Source: Lactifluus volemus
Taxonomy: Eukaryota; Basidiomycota; Agaricomycetes; Russulales; Russulaceae
DNA length: 64,000 bases
Direction: 5' to 3'
Assembly: GCA_022376515.1 (NCBI GenBank)
Contig: WTXI01000002.1
Location: forward strand, 372,001-436,000
Made by a program: the position numbers and the translations under genes. The notes below the pieces were generated by a model that was not told the origin of the DNA, searched no databases, and saw only the letters and a program-made list of their open reading frames with translations. Below, in pieces: positions 1-12,176 of the stretch. The first letter of the stretch is position 1; each line of letters opens with the position of its first letter.

Positions 1-3000
1 TGAACCACCGCAACCAAAGGGTAGGAAGAGAGGAAGACACGTACACCACCTTCTCGCACGCGCATTGGCTCGGCACCCCACTCGTCGTGAATGGCACGCT
101 CGAGCTCGAGAAACCATGGATGTGTCAGATCACCGAGCCACCAATCGGCAGTGTGATCTACATTCACCTACGTCAAACGTCATATGACACACCACTAGCA
201 TTAGCAACCTCACGGAAGGGAAGGCGTTAGGGGTACCTTGATGAGGTTGGTGGAACGGAGCGTATCGAATGACGTGCGTATGTGTTGCACGAGTGCCACG
301 CAGACCGCATCGAGTATTTGGTCGGGCACGATACGCAGCGAAACCTGGGCAGTAACGGACGCTGGTATGATCGTTGGGTCTGTCGCCGTCATTGTTCGAA
401 CATGAAGCACGGGTGGACAGGAAATAACGTCGACGCACTATGAGGGCCAGACCCGCGTACGCTGTGAATCGTCAGGGCAGGCTCCCGCCAGCGCGAGTTG
501 AGCGATGCTGTTGAACACTGGGTAACTGCTCCAAGTAGACGGAAGAGCGTCGCCTCCTCGGCCTCCTGCGGCCGCACTTTGTCATCTGCGACGAAGAATG
601 GTCAATACTATGAACGGGTATGGGGCGAGTTGAAAACGGACAGAAACCCGGGATGAGCACCCTGCGATCGCTGTCTGTGAGCCCTGCGAGAACCTGAATC
701 CTGTATAAATTCGAATATTGATTAATTCATATATGATGAATGGAAAGTGCGCACATGTCCTGCATGGGCTCGTGCCATGCACCACCATCAATACCGGAAT
801 GGCTGTCTTTGGTATCGCGTGACGAGATCTAGATCAGAATGGAACTGAGAAACGGCGATGTCATGAACAATGGACAGTGGCGCCGACCTCGATGTCACAA
901 TGAACAACGCCGCGAAGGCCATAGGTAATTGACGGAACGCCGCTTGCTATCCAACTCGAGTTGCTACATGACATGAATTGAAAATATACCCCATTGGGTG
1001 GACACAATGCACTCTTACCTGACCAGTATTGCGTCCACCTCTCCGATGAGATCCTATATGTCGTCAAAACATTAGGAAAGACGTCGCATGAGTAGCTCTA
1101 CGCGCCTTGTGTCTCAGCACAGCATCCACGAACCCTCCACTTCCTGTTTCTTCCTCCCCTTCCACAAGAAAAAGCAGATCCACAGCCAGCTTGCGAGTTC
1201 GGAGCAAGTCCGCAGCCGCGCACGCCACTGCTAATACTGGGCCCTTGTCATCAGCGACACCACGCCCATAGAGATAGCCGTTGCGAGCGGTCAGCCTGAA
1301 TGGGTCACTCTCCCACCCCTCGGGCGGTGCGGAGATCACATCATAATGCCTGTACGTCAATTGTGTGGTCTAGTTATAATTGCCGTGAGAAGACGGTTGT
1401 CTCACCCGTAGAAGAGGATACGTGGTTTTCGAAAGGACGTTTGTGCACCCTGGAAGCATGCAAAGACGATCGGATTATGTACGGCCGCCTCATCCGCATA
1501 TAACTATTTGATACACTGTTGGTATTATGCCAAGATGCTATGGGACGAAGAAGGTACATACAGTTTTAGAGGACGCGCCAAGTTGTGCCAAGCATTTGGT
1601 GAGCCAGATGGCCGCCTGCCGACAATCCTCGCGGTAATCTTCGGAGCTCGATACACTCCGAATAGACACGAATTTTGACAGCGCATATATAAGGGTGGTG
1701 TCTGCGTTCTAACTATTAAGTGAAATCTAGAAACGAAGGAGCATAACGTACCATTATAGGTACTATGACCGTCGGCATCAAGAATATCTTCATTGTATTG
1801 GTCGACGGTGGCGAGGTAGATATTCCATATCTGGGCATGCAAGAGGATAAGAGCTAGATGTTAAGGATATATGCGGCCGACCATACGTTGATAGCCCCAT
1901 CATTACCCCCTGTCAAGAGCTCAAATCCCCCAGGTTCTGCGCCGCGGGTAATGATAGACGACAGCACAATTCCAGAATGTGCCTTCCATGAGGCCGTGCA
2001 GTCAAACGTGTCCGAGTACCTCTGCAACGAAGTAGGCACCTCTCAATGTCGAGCAAAGAGTGAATTACCTTGACTTGTCCATCGGCGGAGCAAGCGTAAA
2101 GATCACATCCTAAGATTGAGAGCGACAAGATGTCCACACTCTATATGCGCAGGTTTACAGCAACTCAAATGCAAGGATGGATGTCCGCCTACCTCCTGAA
2201 CGATGATAGTTCGGATGAAGGTATTGGTCTGCAAGTCCCACACGCGGACATATCCGTCCTGACAGCCAGCGTACATGAAATCTTCTCGTGTGACAAGGGA
2301 GAGAATGGCGCCGTGAGTGCATTCGATAGTATAGAGGAGCTCTATCCCGTTGGGAAAGCACTTCCACACCTGTGACCACGACACCATGGATCTTCAACCA
2401 ACTTGTGACATTTTAGGCCACCCACCTTGACCGTCTCGTCACCACTCCCAGTAGCTAGCAAGACGTCTTCGTGGATCGAGTGGGCCGCACCTACTCGGGT
2501 GGAGGGAAAGAGTGCCATGCAGTAGACATAGCCATAGTGTGCCGAGTCAATGACATTCTGGGGCGGGATGTTGAACTCCGCGCGGGCCATCGGGGGATTG
2601 TTGAGTACTATGTGGCCATCCACTACCAGAATGGGGATGCCAATACCATTACTTGCTTCTAAATCAGGTGACCGTCTCTGAGATCGAGGGTAGCTATCAA
2701 AGAATTTGTGTGCGCGTCTCGGTGTGGAAGTACCAGTAGTTGCCGGTGATCCTCCAATGCTCAGATTCTGATCAAAGTTGGTAAAGTTGTACCACTGTAT
2801 AGAGGTGTTTTGACATCCGATGTAAATCGTGGAATGTGTCGGAGACCAAGCGAGGGAGAAAAGGTCGCCCGAATCTGTGTCAGAAAAGGGTTGATGACGT
2901 ACAGTGGTGTGAGCTCCTTGGTACACCAGATCTATGCGCGACGTAAGCGCGATTGGAAATCGGAGGCGAAGAGAGGTCCACTGACCCTGACTGTGCTGTC

Positions 3001-3455
3001 TCCTGTGGTCAGGAACGGAACGATATCAGCTCCGTTCCCGGTAATCTACCAGTGTAGAAATCTCGTGGAACATACCCGAGGAACTGAAGAGCCACCGCTT
3101 ATCTGAAGCGTACTCGAGGCAAAGTATACTGCCCGTGTGACCTCTCAGCTGAGTTTGAAGCGTGTATGAGCGATTATCCCAGACCTATGAATTGATTACG
3201 ATCGGGTCAGCGTGTGCGCTCCAAGCACTGGCAAAACAAGTCATAATTCACAGAGATATTTTGGTTTTGGCTACCGCTGTATATGTGATCATCATCCGTA
3301 GCGACGCTAAGAATCGAGTTTTCTTCCTGGCTAAGTGTGTGTACGAGGGAGGGAGTTGCGGCGTGGAGGTCGCGGCTCAAAGAGGCTTCATTTACACAGT
3401 GGCGACGGGGGTGTAAGAAGATGGGTGGGAGAGTGAGGAAAGGGTCGGACTGCAT
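1..3455 (-). CDS. DUG2: DUG2-like WD40 + M20 peptidase, glutathione degradation (3' end outside window)
   Basis: Spliced minus-strand gene, start ATG at 3453-3455. The N-terminal half is a WD40 propeller: short blades read in several exons between about 3450 and 1860, including a GHTGSILCLEYASDKRWLFSSSGD blade near 3140-3000 and 'DLFSLAWSPTHSTIYIG' near 2860-2810. The C-terminal half is an M20 metallopeptidase: an N-terminal 'EDCRQAAIWL' segment near 1620, then HYDV (metal His), GRGVADDKG (metal Asp) and EGEEETGS (catalytic/metal Glu) between 1360 and 1130. The last exon visible, about 150-55, reads DWWLGDLTHPWFLELERA, after which the gene runs off the window. WD40 followed by M20 is the known architecture of yeast Dug2, which with Dug3 forms the gamma-glutamyl cyclotransferase-independent glutathione-degrading complex in the cytosol. 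Exon borders were not all resolved. Divergent from the RPAP3 homologue with about 150 bp between starts. Confidence 0.85.
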
Positions 3456-3603
3456 ATAGCTACAAGCAGGGACGCACGATGAGGAGGAAATTTGTCCATG
3501 ACGGGGTCGACTAGAAAATGGGTTTACATTTGACTTTTTAGATTAAACTTTATCAACATGGTTTTTTTTTACGTACGCGGTAATTCACATTCCTTTCTTG
3601 ACC
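3456..3603. promoter_or_regulatory. Bidirectional promoter, DUG2 / RPAP3-like
   Basis: 148 bp separate the two divergent start codons. It contains an AT-rich stretch with a T-run at about 3562-3570. No TATA box at a convincing distance was seen. The shared spacer implies coupled or mutually exclusive initiation, which is an inference. Confidence 0.5.
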
Positions 3604-5251
3604 ATGTCAAGTTCTGCTGCAGTCGTTGCTAAAGAAAAGGTGAAAATATTATCAGTTAACGTCGTTCATTTCATCAATCATTTCAGGGAAATGCAGCGTT
3701 CAAAGCTGCTGACTACGTGGCAGCGGTCGGTCACTACACTGCTGCTGCTCTCGCGGACCCCTCGGACCCAACCTTCTTTCTTAACCGTGCTGCTGCCTAC
3801 CTTAAACTTTTAAAGTGTGTTTGCATCCCTTTAGAGAGCCTTCTTATCGCCGCTCAAATGTACTGAACCAGGAACGAGGACGCTGAGCGTGACTGTACGA
3901 CCGTGCTCAGTCTGTCCAACAAGAATGTGAAAGCATTCTTTCGCCGAGCGCAGGCGCGGGCTGCTCTCAACAAACTTGGCGAGGCCCACAATGGTACGTG
4001 GTCGACGTACATTTTTCTTCTGGGTGTTTACTTTCTTGGGGGGCCAATTCATTGCTTGCAGACCTCCAAAGGGCACTCAGGATCGAACCGAATAACGAAG
4101 CTGTCAAGGCCGAGCTCGCCCGTGTGGACGGGCTCATCGTGGAGGGCAAAGGAAAGACAGTACGTTTCTTTCTCCCCTTTTCCACATTTCTCCTTGCTCT
4201 GAGTCACCGGTTGGGTTGCACAGCGATCCGCGCCCATCGAAATCCCTACGCCACCACCGACTTCCACCACCGCAGAGCACCCAAAACGGCGTCGCGTACC
4301 AATCACCATCGTTGACGACGACACACCCTCACCCTCAACCAAAACCGAACCAACGAATAAAAATGACCTCTTGAACGTCATCAGCTCGCGCGTGCTACCG
4401 GCCGCACCACCCGACTCCAAATCCACATCATCGGGAGTCGCTGCCGGCGAGAAGCCCAAACCAACATCGTTCAAAGAAGCAAAACAAGTACGCGACGAAA
4501 AACAGTCCGCGGGACGCGTCGGAGGCGGCATCTTTCGCGTGTCGGGGAACGACACAGTGTTCAAAACGCGCCAGGTACCCGCGCCCGCTGACACTGTAGA
4601 ACCACCACAAGCTAAAAAGCTAAATGCGGCGTCTGGCGAACAACCTCCCACGCTGGCCCCACCAACACCGCAACCACAACCAGCAGTGACCACTCCGGTA
4701 CCGACAGCAACATCGGCAGCGGAATTGCGTGCACCGGTTACGGCCCCACCGCGCACGCTCTTTGAGTTCACGCGCGCATGGGACCGCATACCAGCCTCCG
4801 ATACTGGAGCACGCTGGGATCTGCTGAACGTACGTCCCTCTCTGCCTAGCCCACTTAGCCCTCATTTCTTCCTTCTACTCTTTTTATTTATTGAAAACAC
4901 CCATCCCATTCTCGCTCTGCCCAGACGATCCCTCCCAGATCCCTCCCAGCGTACTTCGGCGCATCACTTGAGCCTGCATTCCTTTCCTCACTCATCCCTG
5001 TGCTTGCTGCGGCAGTCGCATCACCTGATGCTGTCAGGGAGTACATGTATGCGCTGACACGGGTGCCACGGTTCAAGACCGTTGTACAGTTTCTCAGCAG
5101 GGTGGAACAGGATGCTGCCCATGCCGTGTGGGATGCTGTTGTGTGGGGTACCGATGATGCTCATCAGGATGCAGAGGTGGGAGAGGCTGCACATGTGTGG
5201 GGGTTTAGAGACACGAATCATTCATCAAATAATACAGGGGGTAAAATTTAA
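3604..5251 (+). CDS. RPAP3: RPAP3/Tah1-like TPR protein with C-terminal RPAP3_C (monad-binding) domain
   Basis: Six exons: 3604-3639, 3687-3814, 3872-3993, 4062-4159, 4224-4829, 4925-5251; all splice phases agree. The N-terminus is a three-repeat TPR module (KEKGNAAFKAADYVAAVGHY, FFLNRAAAYLKL, NVKAFFRRAQARAAL), the type that binds the EEVD tails of Hsp70/Hsp90. A disordered Pro/Ala/Thr-rich linker of about 150 residues follows. The C-terminal domain starts at LFEFTRAWDRIP and continues through ARWDLLNTIPPRSLPAYFGASLEP to a helical end, the pattern of the RPAP3_C domain. In animals this protein is a subunit of the R2TP co-chaperone that assembles RNA polymerase II, PIKKs and snoRNPs; in yeast Tah1 is TPR only. 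The TPR + C-domain layout here matches the animal/basidiomycete form. SPAG1-like proteins share the domain and are the main alternative. Confidence 0.85.
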
Positions 5252-5385
5252 TGGATAATAAGGTATACTGTATCGCTTACAATACAATACGATCAAAGCA
5301 AGGATGAAGTGACAAAGTTCTATGTACCTAAAAGCCTAAAAGGGTATGCATACGATAAAAAAAATTATCCCTCGCATCTACCATA

Positions 5386-7156
5386 CTAGAGGTCCTGAAG
5401 GCTCTCGTCCCCTTCTACTCGCACGAACCGGGAGAGAATCTCCAGCAGCGGAGAACGGTTCTTGCGTGTGTCGAACACAGTCGCGTGGTCGAGCTCAGGG
5501 AAATAATGCACCTCCAGCCCGTCCTTCGCCCAACGACCCGAGGGCACAACTTCCGGGGCGTCTTTCACCACACCACTCGTAAGATATGCATGCACAGCGC
5601 GCGTATCAACAATCTGGTCGCATCCCGAAAGGCTCACTGCGACAGGCGGCGGAGACGGGTTGTTCCTTTGGTTCTCGTCTTCATCAGCCACAGGGGCAGC
5701 GCGGATGACATCCTCGCGGAAGAGGATGTTCTCAAACCAGAAAAAGTGTCGTGAGAGCGCGCGCGCGATGTCCGGATCACGACTCGCAAAGTACCACAGT
5801 TGCCACTGGTTCGCGCGGCGTGGCTGGCGGTAAACAAAATTGTGTGCAATAGCCGGGTGATGCAACAGGAAGGGGATTGGGTCGATCAGTAGTGCTGCCG
5901 CAATGTCCATGCCCTCCAAGTCGTCCGGGAGTACGTTGTTGCCACCTCCGGTTGTATGTCGTGCTGGCCCATTCTGTTCTTGTTGCTGGCGCAGGAGATG
6001 CGCAGCTACGACCGTGCCGTAGGAGTGTCCTGCGATGACGACGCGGTGCACGCCATGGGTATTCAATATACGTGTAATCGCAGCGCACATAGCACCGCGC
6101 GCGAGCGGAGGATCGGTGATGTGCATGCAGATGGGCATTATTTCTATAGCGAAAATACCGACGTCCGGGTCCTGCGCAGCGAGCTCGCGGAGGAAGGGTA
6201 TGTAGGTCAAGAGGCCGATGCCGACGCCATGGATGAAGAGGATCGGGGGTTTCGTGTGCGAGCGGTGGGGACGATACCAGTAGGGTATATTGGTTTCTAT
6301 GTCCGCGGATCTGCGCGAGAACAACGCGAGGAGTGGACGTGGAGGAAAGACATGGAACCATTTACGAGTATTATAGTGTATGAATCCTTGATAATAGAGA
6401 ACAATGGAAGAATAGGTATCGACGAAACAGACCAACTATTTGCAGCATTTAGTGAACGGGAGGAGTCCTTGTATGCGGAGAAAAACGTACCATGTACCAG
6501 AGGAAGGGACGGTGTACCATATGAACAGGGTCCAGGGTGAGGCGGAGACATTGCATATCGGATTTGCCACCGGGCTCGAGTGGGTAGCCAACATAGTCTG
6601 CCATAGCGGTAATGTAGTAATCGAGTTCCTCTTCCCATTCTTGTAGGATCTCAGTCGTCCGAGCTGAAAAGAGACTCCATAGGAGCCAGTCGCTGACGTT
6701 GTCACGACAGATGCGACGACCGGAAGGGCGTAGGAACCAGCCGGAAATCGATTCTGAGGTCATCGTGTTTGCACACTTATGGAAGAGTGCCTCACGTTCG
6801 GCACGGGACATACGCGGCGGATGTTCAGCGTCCTGGGGTGATGATGAGCCACGACAAATAAAAGTGATTCGATAACAACGTACGCGCTGCATACTAAAGC
6901 GTCGTGGCAAATACACAAACAAGAAGAACGCAGCTTCGATTAGTGTGTAGATGCCGAGTATAGGCGACCAAAGAAAGGTGTCATGATAGTAAGAGGCGGC
7001 GAGGTAGACTATCGACAAAGGCGCGATAAGACGGAGGGCTAGGATTGAGATCCTGATAAGTACATATTCTGGCCAGGTTTGTCCAATCATAGTTGGAGGG
7101 CTGAGCCAACTATCAGTACTCATTTCCAGCTGGGAGAAAAGAGAAACGGCTAACAT
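5386..7156 (-). CDS. Alpha/beta hydrolase with N-terminal membrane segments
   Basis: Two exons, 7156-6491 and 6435-5386, joined across a 55-bp GTACGT...AAATAG intron in phase 0; product 571 aa. The first ~120 residues contain two or three hydrophobic stretches (IRISILALRLIAPLSIVYLAA; LGIYTLIEAAFFLFVYL) that look like membrane anchors. The hydrolase fold is in exon 2: oxyanion motif FIHGVG near residue 291, nucleophile elbow GHSYG with Ser360, candidate acid Asp495 (GCDQIVDT) and His539 (ELDHATVF). A complete triad argues for an active enzyme. Substrate unknown; lipid or ester hydrolysis is a guess from membrane anchoring. A second Met at residue 12 (MSTDS) could be the true start. Its 3' end converges on the RPAP3-like gene 135 bp away; its 5' end is divergent from the BuGZ homologue. 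Confidence 0.85.
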
Positions 7157-7432
7157 TGCACGAGGAATGGTTTATGTGCGCATGCGCAAGAGGCAAATCT
7201 CATGTGAAAGAACAGATTCTTATTCGGACGCGAAGGAATGAGGAGAACAGGTTTGAAATACAGTGTTATGGCTCACCGTGTCCAGGCTCAGATGCATGTT
7301 GCCACTATTGGAAACCGCAGCAGTTGGTGACGTGGACAGGCGTGAGAGTGGTTGATGACTAATCGATTGTTTTTTTGTTTGTCCTCTGTCGTCCCTCTTC
7401 CATCTGACCTGACCCCTCGAACGACTGTCACG
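7157..7432. promoter_or_regulatory. Bidirectional promoter, hydrolase / BuGZ
   Basis: 276 bp between divergent start codons. T-rich stretch near 7365-7380 and pyrimidine-rich sequence up to 7430, common before fungal start codons. No defined operator recognised. Confidence 0.45.
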
Positions 7433-8882
7433 ATGGCTAAGAAAAAGAATAAGCAGGCAAGTCAATCCCCTCATGCACACACATCATTTAAAATTTTAAT
7501 ATCACTTACTCAAAGGTTTTACGCCCTTGGTGCTGGTACTGCGAGCGAGAATTTGAGGATGAGAAAGGTCTGTTGATTCGCCTATCCTTTGTCCTGTCGT
7601 ACGCATATGAACACCTTGTTCAGTTTTGATGCAACACCAGAAGGCCAAGCACTTCAAATGTGGAATGTGTCCTCGCCGTCTTAACACTGCTGGTGGTCTT
7701 GCGGTTCATATTCAACAAGTCCATAAGCTCGAACCGGAAAAGTACGTTCCCGATCTCCCCTTCCTAAAAGACTCCAATCTTATCCCCTTCATCTAGCCTG
7801 CCTCGCATCGAGAATGCACTTCCAGGACGCGATGGATACGAGGTCGAGATATTTGGTATGGAAGGTGTTCCCGCCCCAGATGTCGCAGATTATAAGCGCC
7901 GCAAGGAAATTGAGCTTGGCCTCACCGCGGGTTCTATATCACAGCCACAAGCTAAACGACCAAAGACAGAGAATCGCCCACTCTCGGAGGACGAGCTCCG
8001 TGCTCAACTCGAGGCGCACAAGGCCCTCATGGGAGCTCACGAAGCCCCTGCGCCTGCGCCTGCTGATACGAGCCAGAGCGCCGTGTATGCTGCGACACCT
8101 CAGACATATGCAACTCCTCCTGCCCCGGCTCCTCCAGTTTCAGCTCCTCCGGTTCCGGTCATCCCCCCAGGTGCGCCTCCTGCCTTCCCTGGTCTGCAAC
8201 CGCCTCCGGGCGCTTTCCCAGGAGCACCTCCCTTTCCACCCTCATTCCCAGGCATGCCTGGCATGCCTCCTGGGTACGCACTTAAGACCTTATTTTATAC
8301 GTACCTTCTATATTGACTTGCCTCTAGGCCTCCTCCGCCTGGTTTCCCTATCCCACCAGGCTTTCCTCCTCCAGGCATGGTGCCGCCTTTCCCTCCGCAC
8401 CCCGGTATGATCCCTCCATTCCCTCCGCCTGGTGTAACCCCTCCGTTCCCACCTCACTCCATGACCCCACCTGTAATTTCTGGTTCGACACCTGTGCCCC
8501 CTTCATTATCTGTCACGCCGACCCCCGCGTTTAGTCAGCCTGCGGCACCGCCCCCGCTTTCGCTACCAAATCCAACGCTTGCACAGTCGAATCCGGAACT
8601 GAAGAAGAAGACGGAACTCAAGTACTCGGAGCCTAACTTTTCGCCGGTATGGTTTTTGTGCTTTCCCTCATGAAATAACAAGTTAATCAAACCCTTGCGT
8701 AAAAGGATGAGGTCCGGTCTCGGCATCCGAAATACTACTTTGCTAAGGACACGCTTGCATCTGCTCCTGAAGCAAAGACTGATGCACCGCCTGCGCAGGT
8801 CGCGCCCGAGGCTGGGGCAGCCGCTGCTGCTCCAGAGGAGGCGCGCGGGAAGAAACGGGCACGCGCAGAGGATTTCTTGTAG
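7433..8882 (+). CDS. BuGZ/ZNF207-type two-C2H2 zinc finger protein
   Basis: Six exons: 7433-7456, 7516-7567, 7624-7741, 7797-8273, 8328-8646, 8706-8882. The N-terminus reads MAKKKNKQ then [29 protein letters not shown], followed by a second finger [22 protein letters not shown] and the block [25 protein letters not shown]. These are the hallmark blocks of ZNF207/BuGZ, which binds microtubules and Bub3 through a GLEBS motif in mitosis and also acts in splicing. The middle is a long Pro/Gly/Phe low-complexity region ([14 protein letters not shown] type), matching the phase-separating region of animal BuGZ. I did not locate a clear GLEBS motif. The C-terminus [14 protein letters not shown] then a [10 protein letters not shown] end is well formed. 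The first intron uses a GC donor (CAG|GCAAGT). Confidence 0.9.
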
Positions 8883-9540
8883 TAGTTCATTCGCAGTCGC
8901 TGAAGAGGAAGTGGAGAAAAAGGGTTGCAAGAGGCGGTGGCCTACCAGTCCGTCCCCCTGCTCGTGCTTCTATGCTAGCCGGTGCCATTACTCATCTCTT
9001 TCACTCCGAGGCTGCGAAACTCTAGAGATGATGTGGAGGTTGTCGGTGGTGTCAACCCTGGTGCGGGCTTTTTTCTTTTTCCTTGTTTCCTTTTGCGAGT
9101 GGGGTTCTCTTATGTGTCGAAATATGTACGGTCGGTCCTTCGTTTTTCCCTAGTTCTGTTTTATGTTTTCCATCAAACGAATGGTGCACAAGGTTCGTGG
9201 CGACGTAAATGTTAGAAATCTGACATAGCGCTACATGTTCTGGGTTTAGCAGTCACTCTAAAGTTATCTGCTCTAATAGGTGAAGGTAAGCATCGTTAAA
9301 ATTATGCAAGTAGTGACATTTCGAACTTGGGCGCGCCAAAGCGAAGACGTGAATGTGATTCTGAGAACCGCGTGCGTAAGCCGCTGCTGACTGCTGTATG
9401 ATATACTGGGCTGAGGTGCATCCATAGTTTTCATATCGGTCAATGGCACTGTCGTTGATTCTCGAAGGCCATACTCGGGCAGCTCCAAATAGCATGGACT
9501 CATGTGGTTTGTAGTCATTTTATCTCGTACTTTTGTTACT
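8883..9540. other. Intergenic, BuGZ to tRNA-Val
   Basis: Pyrimidine-rich 3' flank of the zinc finger gene. Short open frames here have no recognisable motif or splice context. No gene called. Confidence 0.5.
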
Positions 9541-9614
9541 GGTTCGATGGCGTAGTTGGTTATCGCATCTGTCTAACACACAGAAGGCCCCCGGTTCGAA
9601 CCCGGGTCGAACCA
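9541..9614 (+). tRNA. tRNA-Val (AAC), intronless
   Basis: Folds as a complete cloverleaf: acceptor GGTTCGA pairs with TCGAACC at 9607-9613 with discriminator A at 9614. D-arm is GCG...CGC with a GTTGG loop. Anticodon stem TCTGT/ACAGA closes the loop CTAACAC, giving anticodon AAC (valine). T-arm CCCGG/CCGGG closes TTCGAAC. The 5' half contains an A box (GCGTAGTTGG) and the T arm is the B box. A T-run follows at 9618-9626. Confidence 0.97.
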
Positions 9615-9617
9615 TAC

Positions 9618-9626
9618 TTTTTTTTT
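9618..9626 (+). terminator. RNA polymerase III terminator of tRNA-Val
   Basis: Run of nine T four bases after the tRNA 3' end, the standard Pol III stop. Confidence 0.85.
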
Positions 9627-10581
9627 CTTCTAGCTGCAGCTTCTCAGAGCATTGTATGGGTGCAGCTCGAGCTCGATTTCACTTTCCCTGATTCATTCAA
9701 ACTATTATATGCCAAGAGCTGCTCAGAGTTGGTGTTCGTGTACTGGTACGCAGGTCAGTACAGAGTTTGGGTCTGCATGCGCGGGGTCGAGCGATGGACT
9801 GGTGGTACAAGCACATCTTTATCTATCATAGATTGATGCACAGTAAAGAATTTGGGAACAAATATCCTACACATTGCCTTCCCGCTTCCGCGCCCCCACA
9901 GCGCCCAGTAATACCCAGTCAAGCGTAAACATCGCCACGAGCCCTAAAGGACCAGAAGAACACGCAGGCACTGCCAGAACGCTAGGTCTCTAACTCTGCC
10001 ATCGTCGATGAACGGAACGAAGACAGTAGCGGACCTGAACCAATTCATTCAAAAGAGACTTGAAGTTCAAGGCAAAAATGAGAGTGGCGGGAGGATTGCA
10101 ATAAATACGTCAGATTCGTAGCAGCTTCAAGTTCCAGCGCAGACGCATGCCGACAACAGAGGGGTGACTGGCTTGCACAAGGGCATGATGAGTAGAGGAT
10201 GCCAGTCAGTACGTCACGAGATTGCAAGACTTTCGGTTGATATAACTTGACAATAAGTGGTAGGCATAAACAGGCGTAGTAGAGTGTACGTAAATACATC
10301 GCAAGAAAATGACACCGTGCTCGAAACACGAATAACGATGGCCAACATGTATGGAGAAAGAAACGATACTTGGAGAATCTGAGGAAGGGTACGTGATAGT
10401 CATCAAGAACGCATACGCCCAAGTTGGCTAAGATAAGCTCTTAGTAGTTGGGCCGCTTTGTTGTAATCCCATCAATGACTAAAATTTGGTGGTCGTCATT
10501 AACAGGAGAGTAGGCGAGTGCCACAGTGTGAGCGCGACTAAGATATGGGCAGCTGTGCTGAGACGTACCTCGATCGGCCAA
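9627..10581. other. Intergenic, tRNA-Val to F-box gene
   Basis: No open frame with a recognisable domain on either strand. A 125-codon minus-strand frame at 10045-10422 lacks any motif and has mixed cysteine/serine composition, so it was not called. This is the 3' flank of the F-box gene. Confidence 0.45.
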
Positions 10582-12176
10582 TTAGGTCCATAGCCGCAGT
10601 GGACTCCGATCGACATCGAACATTGAATAATCCACCAAGCGCATGCTGATGGGATGGCCTGCCACTTGTCGTTCGTTGAGAAATGTAGTAAATGTGTCCC
10701 GGGCATCGCTTTCTCCATAATACCCAACCTCCTCGAGGTTCGGAAGGAGCTCCAGTGGTGGCTCTCCATCGTCAGATGGTAAGGAACGGAAGATTTGGCT
10801 GACGAGACCATCTTGTACATGAATAGTCTTCGCGTTGGTGAACGGCCTAAGAAGTTCACGCCACTGTCTTCGGTCGATATCTTCTGACGATTGATAGTGC
10901 TTTTCGTAGCCGAAGGCGACTTGCTCAACAACAGAAAGTATGGGTGAAAGTGTACCAAGGAATCGCACCGCAGACGCAACCTGCCAGTCGAGACGGCTGC
11001 AAAAGATCATGATCTCCAACCTCAAAGGAGTGTCCAACTTCCGATTCGGAGGGACCGCGAGCAAGGAAACGGAATGCGCACCGAAAGTTACCTGGACGGA
11101 GCTAAATGTGAGGTTCTCGGATGTCTGCATGAACGGCAAGAGGTGTGGAAAAGTAAAGGAGAGCTGATTAAAATGGTGGACTCGAATACGAAGGATGTTA
11201 AGGGAAGGGGCGCTGATCCGAGCAACAAGATCCTCCAAATATCTGGCCGTACCTAGCAACACAAACACGCGTAGGTTAGGGAGTGTGGTCATGTCCGTGG
11301 TCTGGGGCAACTGCCTATCAACACCACGGTTGGGAAGAGGGGATTGAAAACCAATGGACAGTGTCTCCAGCTGTGTCATAAGCGAAAGCCGGGTAAGTAT
11401 ATAACTCGGAGGGAGATAGGCGGATGCTGAGATATCTAGAAGCACGAGAGTGACAAGGCCGGCAGTAGTGGTGAGCAAGGGCGATCCAATCGGAATGCAA
11501 GCCCTCCACAGTCTGAGATAGCGTAGATTGGGGGCTTGAAATGTTACAGGGAGGACCGTTTCGGTCAGAGGAGAATGAATATACATGCGTTCCAGACTTG
11601 GGAATTGATCATCCATAACAGCGACGAACTTGTCCACATTTGAGAGCGTTGAAAGGTAAATGTGACGCACGCGATCACGGTACGAAAGTGCGAGCAATAT
11701 ACCCGATTCATCTTCTGCAGTTATCTCGTCGAACATAGTTTCGTAGTAACAGATTGTCAGTGGCAGAGGTGGTGAATGTGCGAGCATGTCCGCTACAGGC
11801 ACACCATTGGTGCAGTAGAGGTGAAGGTCGAGCCGGGACGGGGATTCAAGAATAACATGTCGCCATTGTCGACAAACATGTGCCAGTTTGTACCACCAAC
11901 ATTGACGCTCCCATCTAAAGTTCCACAAGCCATTCTCATCTTGATATTCGTCCGGTTTTGCCAGCAAATAGAGACGAAATATATTGAGAAGCACATCGTC
12001 GTTGAGGACAATATGGATAGGTGCCAGTGAGTGGCGTGTATTGCTCTTGAGCCCTTATTAATTCGCAAGTTTGTGAACAGGTCAGTGACACAGAGATCAT
12101 GACTTGGAATTTACTTACGTTGGCCAAGCTTTCTAATGAGGGGAGGATGGCTTATGGTAGAGTAGCAACCAGACAT
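10582..12176 (-). CDS. F-box / leucine-rich protein
   Basis: Two exons, 12176-12119 and 12053-10582, joined across a GTAAGT...AATAAG intron; total 1530 nt, 509 aa. The F-box sits just after the junction: LAPIHIVLNDDVLLNIFRLYL, followed by WWYKLAHVCRQWRHVILESPSRLDLHLYC, the usual Agaricomycete F-box continuation. The rest is a series of irregular leucine-rich segments (LPNLRVFVLLGTARYLEDLVARISAPSLNILRIRV), the substrate-binding half of an SCF ubiquitin ligase adaptor. Target unknown. Such families expand strongly in Agaricomycetes; a dead relative lies near 29.3-29.8 kb, and part of this gene's first exon and upstream flank recurs near 24.25 kb. The gene appears intact. Confidence 0.85.

Noticed and set aside
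10045..10422. 125-codon minus-strand frame
   Set aside because: No splice context, no domain and irregular composition.
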